This document shows, in pieces, positions 56,723-64,000 of a stretch of DNA of 64,000 bases (position 1 is the first letter of the stretch; the number at the start of each line of letters is the position of its first letter). The notes under the pieces are model-generated. The model saw nothing but the letters and a program-made list of their open reading frames with translations, was not told the DNA's origin and did not search any database. The stretch comes from Tiliqua scincoides (lineage: Eukaryota; Chordata; Lepidosauria; Squamata; Scincidae). The position numbers were made by a program, and so were the translations under genes. The stretch covers positions 126,414,807 to 126,478,806 of the forward strand of contig NC_089822.1 of assembly GCF_035046505.1 (NCBI RefSeq), written 5' to 3'.

Positions 56723-57895
56723 GTGTCACCAGTGTGGAGGGAAGGAGGCAAAATGGGGAAGGTAGTGGGTGGCAATGGGGCAGGTAGAACAGGAGTGGGG
56801 CGGGGGGTGTGGCAATGGCCAAAAAAGTCCCTGGATCTCAAGTCTACCTGCATGGCACTGGTATGGCAGCTGTACCTATGACCAAAGTTCCCCCACTGTC
56901 AACCACAGCAGAGGAGGCTCTAGAGCCCAGGTCTATCTGCCTAGTAGACCTGGCCTCTGTCTTTCACTCTCTTTGAGGCCAACTGAGGTCCCAGGAAAAC
57001 CCAGGTGTCATCTCTCTGATAGTTTTTTCTGATGTCACCCTCTAGTGATGCCACTCTTGTACAGGATTCATTTCTTTGAAGCCTTCGTGGCACCCTAGTT
57101 AAAAAAAAAAAGTCAGCTTATAAATACTTTCTGCTGGGAAGAATAGTATAGGAATGCCATTTGCCATCTTAAGCAACATTATTTCTAAAAGCAAAAGAAG
57201 CAGGCAGTCTGGGGAGTCTGAGTTGCTCCTAGGGATCTTTGCATAAACCACCAGATTGAGAGGCTCCTTACTTGTGTGAAAGAGCCCCATAATCACCTTC
57301 AATGACTCCCATTAACTGGTTGGCCCAGCCCTCAATAGCCAGAGGTTCATGAAAGAAAGTGAAATGCAGTCACACTAGTAATCATCAAGGCAATTCTATT
57401 CTGGCCATTACAGCAGCAATCAAGCAGTAATTGCCTGGGAATATTCCTGCTTGTTGTAAAATTGGCATGTTTGGTTACAGGCACATCCATAAATATACAT
57501 TTAATATAGTTTCAAACCTATTTAGCAATCATAGTTTCCTTCTCCATCAAAATAAAGTTAAAAACAAAAAGATGCTGTCCCAGCTTCCTAACTGCAGTTT
57601 TCAGGAACTGTTGGGTAAATTCATGATGACTAAACTCGTTCGAAGCATGACTTAAATATACTATGCAGAATGCAGATGTGTGTTAGACAAAGAACAAGCA
57701 GTGCTTACCAAGGTGGCTCCCAGCCAGTGGTGAGCTGGTCATACTATGTGCACTTGGGATAATGCTTTAAGTACATGTAGAAAAACAGAATGGATAACCT
57801 ACCCACACCACATCCCCAGAACGTTCAGTGAATAGGCCCTTTTGTGTAATTATCTGACAATTAGACTTATCTGTATTTCATTGAACCATCTCTCA
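56723..57895. other. Gene-free stretch
   Basis: No gene, RNA or assignable repeat is recognised. Confidence 0.45.
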
Positions 57896-58079
57896 CTCTA
57901 CTCCAGGGGTCTCCAGGGGTCTCTGGCCCGGGGGGCCAGATACAGCCAAGGGCGAGCCTCTATCCAGCCTGTGGACAGTCTCTGATCCCCTGAGCACCTC
58001 TGGCCCAGTTGACCAAACACAACCAGAGTTGTGCTTGTGGGGTGAAGGAATGGGGGTCCATTTAAATGTGTGCTGTATT

Positions 58080-59619
58080 GGGGGAGGGGCCAGCCAGCAC
58101 TGAGCAGACTCTTGAAAGGCACTCCGTTTTGCCCCAAAAACTGTGGATCCGAGGAGATTCGAGGATTATTTGTCAGGAGAGACAAACTCCTCCATGTGAT
58201 GGCACAATTCCTGAGGAGATAAAGCCCAGCCAGGGGGGCTTTCCCAGCAGATTTCGCCTTCTTGGCAACAATGGTGAAGAATTCATTTTGAATCAAATGG
58301 ACTGAGTAATTTGATTGCCTGATTTGGTTTTCTTGAGAGTGAAAATCACCTGATTTTGGTGAGAAGAAGAGAAGGGGGGAGATTCCCCCCAGCTGCTTAT
58401 CAGTGTGAGGAGAAATCGTAGAAGAGATTTACCAAGCTTGTTATGGTTATCTGAAAATATAATTACATCTTTGCAACTTTGAATTTCAGTGGATTATAAA
58501 TTAACTGTCCTTGGATTTAAGTTTGTGCATCGGAGCGTTTATTGCCTTGGTTTGCTACTATCTTTTGGGAGTGCAGCTGGATGTTTTGACATTCTTGCAG
58601 ATTGAGGAATGCGGTTGCCAAGGCTACAAGTATAAACACAGTAGATAAGAAACAAAAATAAAACAAGAACAGTGTACCAGTGACATCTAGTGGACTTAAA
58701 AAGACATTGCAAGAACTGGATTTGTGTTTATAAGTGGAGCAAGGAAGATAATTCACTGAGGACATCTAGTGGTCTTAAAGAACATTAACAAAGATGGTGG
58801 CTAGAACAGCGAAAGCCCGAAGCTTGCCAGCATTGGAGATGAGACTTGGAAAATTAATACAAAAGGAATCAAAAGGGAAAGACTGGAAACAGACTATGCA
58901 CGATAATATGGAAAAACTGTTGGCAATGGTACAGCAACAAATAAACCAATCTGTACAGACCCAAGCCAGCGTGGATGCTTTAACTAAACAATAACTTTTT
59001 ATTTGAGAAAACATGAATTACTGAGAAACTTATGTGAAATTCATCAGAACCTTTTACAGAGATAAATTACTGAAGACTTCACAGGAAAAGGAATGGGTAG
59101 CAGATGACAATAAAGTTAAAATTTTGAGACATGTTCCATGGAGAGTGAGGAAGAAGAGAAAGAGAAAATAATGAATGTGGTGGAAATGGACAGACTTTCA
59201 GAAATTTTGGATCACCAACAAAAACCAACTCAAATTGAGCAATGGAAACCTTTTTATGCTTGGTTGAAAATGAAGTTTTAGAAATATATGATAGGTATTG
59301 TATTGGCAACCTTCAGTCTCGAAAGACTATGGTATCGCGCTCTGAAAGGTATATATGATAGGGCATTTAGGTGATTGTATTATATATATAATTTGATATG
59401 ATATGATAGATGAATGATGAATGAAAAATGATATTAAGAGGTAAATTTAGAAGAGGAAATTGATTAAGATATGTAATGATTTATTCATTTTAGTGATATA
59501 TGATGATATATGACTTCCTGCACCCTCTTTTGTGTGTTATTTTTTTTGTGTTGTGTGTTTGTTTATATTTGTTTATATTTGTTTTTGAAAAATATTAAAA
59601 AAATTTAAAAAATAAAAAG
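58080..59619 (+). repeat. Internally deleted L1-type LINE
   Basis: The 13-bp duplication TGTGTGCTGTATT flanks it (58067-58079, 59620-59632). The 5' part up to about 58790 looks like an L1 5'UTR. An ATG at 58794 opens a 66-residue ORF1-like N-terminus (MVARTAKARSLPALEMRLGK, then MEKLLAMVQQQINQSVQTQ), which may form a coiled coil. The rest of ORF1 and all of ORF2 are missing, and the 3' end is A-rich. It is therefore a non-autonomous derivative, or one that lost its interior. Confidence 0.75.
59296..59350 (-). repeat. 55-bp LINE-tail insertion inside the L1
   Basis: It is the reverse of the LINE/5S-SINE tail (ggcaaccttcagtctcgaaa, gactatggtatcgcgctctg). The 12-bp duplication ATATATGATAGG lies at 59284-59295 and 59351-59362. 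It is an extremely 5'-truncated LINE integration. Confidence 0.85.
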
Positions 59620-59887
59620 TGTGTGCTGTATTTCTTGGGTTGCGTTCATGCTTGGAGAAGTCCTGGACAACTGAACCCATTCATTTATTCATTCATCTAA
59701 GTTCCATCTCTAATGTATCTATTTAAATTTTATATTTAATTTTTTTTCTGACCCTAGACACTGTACCAGATATTTGATGTGGCCCTTTGGCCAAAAAGTT
59801 TAGATACCCCTGCTCTACTCCATTGGGCAGTCTTGTTATTATCCTGTTATCCACTGTATGGGGGCTTTTTTTCAACTGTTACCGTGC

Positions 59888-60022
59888 ACATGTCCGATCT
59901 CGTCTGATCTCGGAAGCTCAGCAGGGTCAGGCCTGGTTAGTACTTGGATGGGAGACCGCCCGGCAATACCGGGTGCTGTAGGCTTATACCATAGTCTTTC
60001 TAGACTGAAGGTTGCCAACCAT
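59888..60022 (+). repeat. 5S rRNA-derived SINE, second copy
   Basis: It matches 5S rRNA closely (tgtccgatctcgtctgatct, cagggtcaggcctggttagt, gggagaccgcccggcaatac) and then the tail accatagtctttctagactg and aaggttgccaacc. It is closer to 5S rRNA than the copy at 766-896, so it may be younger. Confidence 0.88.
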
Positions 60023-61592
60023 AACAAAGAATAGTTAGGAAAAGTGGGGTTTTTGTTTTGTTTTGTTTGGTACAGAATAAGTGCTATTCACAGACTGTCT
60101 TGACTCTTCCCCCTTCAAAAAGGGATTATACAAACTAAACCTGATAATTTTGATCCAGTAATCTGTGATGCCAGGGATTCTGCAAGCACAATGTGACTTC
60201 CCCATTCATTTCACAGGACTATGTAGGAATTTCACTTCCATTGAAATGAATGAAGTCTGTGTGAATGGAGGGCCTGTCTACTGAGGATATTGCCTGTATT
60301 TGTCCAAGCATTGGTTTCTGCATTTTATCAGTGTTTGAATACCTGTCTCATACACTATGTTGTTCTGGACTTATATACAGCCAACAATCTAGTTTGCACA
60401 TCCTTGTTCATTTATAGACTTCCAGGCTGTAACAATAGGTGGTCTCTGTACATTGCACTTGTTGCATGGTGAAAATTAACTGGTATTTGGCACTGTGCCC
60501 ACAGGCATCCAAGATGACACATTCAATGAAGTTCAGGCAACTGAAATGTTGCTACTAATCGGCACATGTTCAGTAGTTACTTTCTGAAGCAACAAACGGC
60601 ATTTTATTTTTGTTTGTAAATACAATTTGACTTCTTTGTGAATTACAGAATGCATGCAAACAAGGAAAGCAATTATTTTTGAACTTTCTTTTGCAAATAA
60701 GCACCTTTTTTCTCTTGGTAACTGATTTACAACTGGAGCTGGTGCTTTAATTGTTAGTCAGAGGCCATAGTCAATGAGGCATCTGTACCTTTAATGGCAG
60801 TAGAGAAGAATAATTGTATGTGGAAGAGGAATTTTGGCAAGTCCAGATTTTCTTATTCCTGCTCTGGTATATTAAAACATTTCTACACATTTCCTAAAGG
60901 TATGAAATCCCTGTTGCGCTTATTTTGTCTACTGTAACTTGAGCTGCAAAGGGGTAGCAGGGAGGAGCAGATTCTTATTCATTAGAAAAGTTGGAAAATA
61001 AAATCAATCCATGTTGCTGCTGGTATATCTCCTATAGGCAGCACAAAATCCCCATTCCCTGGGAAGATGTGGTGTGTCTTCTCTTCCCAAAGGCACATAT
61101 TTGCACCTACCTCCTAGACTCCCATGAGCTATATACCACTCAAAGGGCACAAATGCACAAACCAACCTTATTGCACCCCACCTCACCCTCTCTAAAGCTG
61201 CCCCTGTTATTTATTATAATTTACTTTATTTATACCCTGCCTTTCTCCCAAAGGGACCCAACAAAGCCCCAATGAAGCATAGGTCTGTCATTTGTAAACT
61301 GAAGCTGTAAAGGCAACTGCTGTGTAAACACATAGGCGGGGATTGGGTCTGGCTACCACCACCATGGCATCTTCTATGAAACAGCCCTGCCAGAACACTG
61401 AATCATCCAATCAGATTGTGTATCAGTTTATTAATGTTCTCATGCTCCTTGATGAGATAATGCTCCTAGTGATGTGGCCAAAAACTCTGGGCTGATTTAC
61501 ACATCATCCAAGTTTGCCATTTATCCACTTCATGTCTCCCAGTGAACATCTGAAAAGTTTGAAGGAGTGGCCAAGGTTGTGAATGTATAATA
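60023..61592. other. Gene-free stretch
   Basis: No coding exon is recognised. A LINE/SINE 3'-end piece lies at about 61208-61262 (tttatttataccctgccttt, ctcccaaagggaccca). Confidence 0.45.
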
Positions 61593-61596
61593 GAAC

Positions 61597-63718
61597 ATAA
61601 GAACATAAGAACAGCCCCACTGGATCAGGCCATAGGCCCATCTAGTCCAGCTTCCTGTATCTCACAGCAGCCCACCAAATGCCCCAGGGAGCACACCAGA
61701 TAACAAGAGACCTCATCCTGGTGCCCTCCCCTACATCTGGCATTCTGACTTAACCCATTCCTAAAATCAGGAGGTTGCGCATACACATCATGGCTTGTAC
61801 CCCATAATGGATTTTTCCTCCAGAAACTCGTCCAATCCCCTTTTAAAGGCGTCTAGGCTAGACGCCAGCACCACATCCTGTGGCAAGGAGTTCCACAGAC
61901 CGACCACACGCTGAGTAAAGAAATATTTTCTTTTGTCTGTCCTAACCCGCCCAACACTCAATTTTAGTGGATGTCCCCTGGTTCTGGTATTATGTGAGTG
62001 TAAAGAGCATCTCCCTATCCACTCTGTCCATCCCCTGCATAATTTTGTATGTCTCAATCATGTCCCCCCCCCTCAAGCATCTCTTTTCTAGGCTGAAGAG
62101 GCCCAAACGCCGTAGCCTTTCCTCATAAGGAAGGTGCCCCAGCCCTGTAATCATCTTAGTCGCTCTCTTTTGCACCTTTTCCATTTCCACTATGTCTTTT
62201 TTGAGATGCGGCGACCAGAACTTGACACAATACTCCAGGTGTGGCCTTACCATCGATTTGTACAACGGCATTATAATACTAGCCGTTTTGTTCTCAATAC
62301 CCTTCCTAATGATCCCAAGCATAGAATTGGCCTTCTTCACTGCCGCCGCACATTGGGTCGACACTTTCATCGACCTGTCCACCACCACCCCAAGATCTCT
62401 CTCCTGATCTGTCACAGACAGCTCAGAACCCATCAGCCTATATCTAAAGTTTTGATTTTTTGCCCCAATGTGCATGACTTTACACTTACTGACATTGAAG
62501 CGCATCTGCCATTTTGCTGCCCATTCTGCCAGTCTGGAGAGATCCTTCTGGAGCTCCTCACAATCACTTCTGGTCTTTACCACTCGGAAAAGTTTGGTGT
62601 CGTCTGCAAACTTAGCCACTTCACTGCTCAACCCTGTCTCCAGGTCATTTATGAAGAGGTTGAAAAGCACCGGTCCCAGGACAGATCCTTGGGGCACACC
62701 GCTTTTCACCTCTCTCCATTGTGAAAATTGCCCATTGACACCCACTCTCTGCTTCCTGGCCTCCAACCAGTTCTCAATCCTCGAGAGGACCTGTCCTCTA
62801 ATTCCCTGACTGTGGAGTTTTTTCAGTAGCCTTTGGTGAGGGACCGTGTCAAACGCCTTCTGAAAGTCCAGATATATAATGTCCACGGGTTCTCCCGCAT
62901 CCACATGCCTGTTGACCTTTTCAAATAATTCTATAAGGTTCGTGAGGCAAGACTTACCCTTACAGAAGCCATGCTGACTCTCCCTCAGCAAGGCCTGTTC
63001 GTCTATGTGTTTTGAGATCCTATCTTTGATGAGGCATTCCACCATCTTACCCGGTATGGATGTTAGGCTGACCGGCCTATAGTTTCCCGGGTCCTCCCTC
63101 TTTCCCTTTTTAAAAATAGGCGTGACATTTGCTATCTTCCAATCTTCTGGCACCGTGGCCGTTTTGAGGGACAAGTTGCATACCTTAGTCAAGAGATCTG
63201 CAACTTCATTCTTCAATTCTTTAATAACCCTTGGGTGGATGCCATCAGGGCCCGGTGACTTATTGATCTTTAATTTATCAATGAGGTCTGAAACATCTTC
63301 TCTTTTAACCTCTATCTGACTTAGCTCCTTGGTTAGGAGGGGCCGTTCGGGCAGCGGTATCTGCCCGAGGTCTTCTGCCGTGAAGACAGATGCAAAGAAC
63401 TCATTTAATTTTTCTGCCATCTCTAAGTCTCCTTTTATCTCCCCTTTCCCTCCCTCACCATCCAGAGGGCCAACCGCTTCTCTGGCGGGTTTCCTGCTTC
63501 TAACATATTTGAAGAAGCTTTTATTATTCCCCTTAATGTTGCTGGCCATGCGTTCCTCATAGTCTCGCTTGGCCTCCCATATCACCTTCTTACATTTCTT
63601 TTGCCACAGTTTATGTTCCTTTTTATTCTCCTCATTAGGGCAAGACTTCCATTTACGGAAGGAAGCTTCCTTGCCCTTCACAGCCTCTCTAACTTGGCTG
63701 GTTAGCCATGCGGGCACC
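61597..63718 (-). repeat. CR1 LINE, 5'-truncated, with long RT frame
   Basis: The minus strand has a 575-codon frame (61990-63717) covering the reverse transcriptase: PGPDGIHPRVIKEL near 155, LDFQKAFDTVPH near 283, GVPQGSVLGPVLF near 340 and the catalytic FADDTK near 370. The endonuclease domain is missing by 5' truncation. Near 61996 two bases are absent relative to the copy at 28.3 kb (MLFTLSHN becomes MLFTLT then stop), so the last ~75 residues are in another frame. The 3'UTR ends in repeated ttcttatg units. A TAATAGA match on both sides may be a target duplication. It is the youngest-looking CR1 here but cannot move on its own. Confidence 0.92.
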
Positions 63719-64000
63719 TAATAGACATGGATTAGGGCATGATCATGTAGACATGACAAGTGTCTTCCATTCAAATGTTTCAAGAGCAAGCATCTTCCCA
63801 CCTGCTGTGTACAAGGTATATTGCCCCCCCCAGGGGTATTTTTGGTACTTAACTGGGAGAGCTGGGAACAGAAGTCTTAAAGTGGGGTTGGGTGAGATGG
63901 AGGTAGCTGCAGTGTATATGCCTGTTGTCTGCTGAGTAGGAGCAGATCATCCAGTTGATACTTTGGCCAGGGTACATGCACACACTTTGGATACATGTAC

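Larger units (their letters stand above)
57904..59812. repeat. hAT element carrying a nested L1
   Basis: Left end CAGGGGTCTCCAGGG and right end TTAGATACCCCTG are inverted. The perfect 8-bp duplication CTCTACTC lies at 57896-57903 and 59813-59820. Without the L1 insertion the element is about 360 bp, the same size class as the copies at 11066 and 30483, and has no transposase. Confidence 0.88.

Noticed and set aside
59888-60010. Functional 5S rRNA gene
   Set aside because: The first ~25 bases of 5S rRNA are missing and a LINE-type tail follows without a T-run terminator; it is a SINE.
61990-63717. 575-codon open frame as a host gene
   Set aside because: It carries the LINE reverse transcriptase motifs (FADDTK, GVPQGSVLGP) and a CR1 3'UTR follows, so it is a transposon remnant.

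Overview
The window looks like nuclear DNA of a squamate reptile (lizard or snake). It has spliced vertebrate genes with long introns, CR1, L1 and other LINEs, 5S-rRNA-derived and tRNA-derived SINEs, many hAT and Harbinger-like MITEs, and no prokaryotic gene layout. Species assignment is inference from repeat content.

Three host genes can be read with confidence. (1) The 5' part of ESPL1 (separase) is on the minus strand: three coding exons (3544-3632, 1720-2826, 192-296) that join in phase into 431 residues, with a GC-rich promoter and a probable non-coding first exon near 5.74-5.99 kb. The rest of the gene lies left of the window. (2) An intact, intronless pseudouridine-5'-phosphatase-like gene (PUDP/HDHD1 family, 7673-8371, plus) has its own GC-rich promoter with an NRF1-type palindrome. 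(3) MFSD5 (17875-19233, minus) has its whole coding sequence in one exon. From memory of the human map, MFSD5 and ESPL1 are adjacent and share orientation, as here; the PUDP-like gene between them is the extra piece.

Everything right of about 19.3 kb appears free of recognisable host coding exons. It holds three GC/CpG-rich islands (23.9-24.3, 42.6-43.24, 49.2-50.33 kb) in a sea of transposons. The first could be the MFSD5 promoter. The others have no gene assigned; by synteny the divergent neighbour would be RARG, but no RARG exon was recognised.

The most notable structure is the repeat landscape. A ~90-bp near-palindromic MITE (called family A here) occurs more than 30 times, often in head-to-tail arrays, and these arrays abut nearly every CpG-rich promoter-like segment. 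A ~178-bp MITE (family B) occurs five times with matched 3-bp target duplications and shares its outermost bases with family A. A 5S-derived SINE shares its 3' tail with a LINE present in several fragments, a likely donor-partner pair. At 57.9-59.8 kb a hAT element holds an L1, which holds a third insertion, each with its own target duplication. At 55.6-56.7 kb lies a fold-back fossil with LTR-like features. A Tigger-like element at 47.5-48.3 kb resembles one common in mammals.
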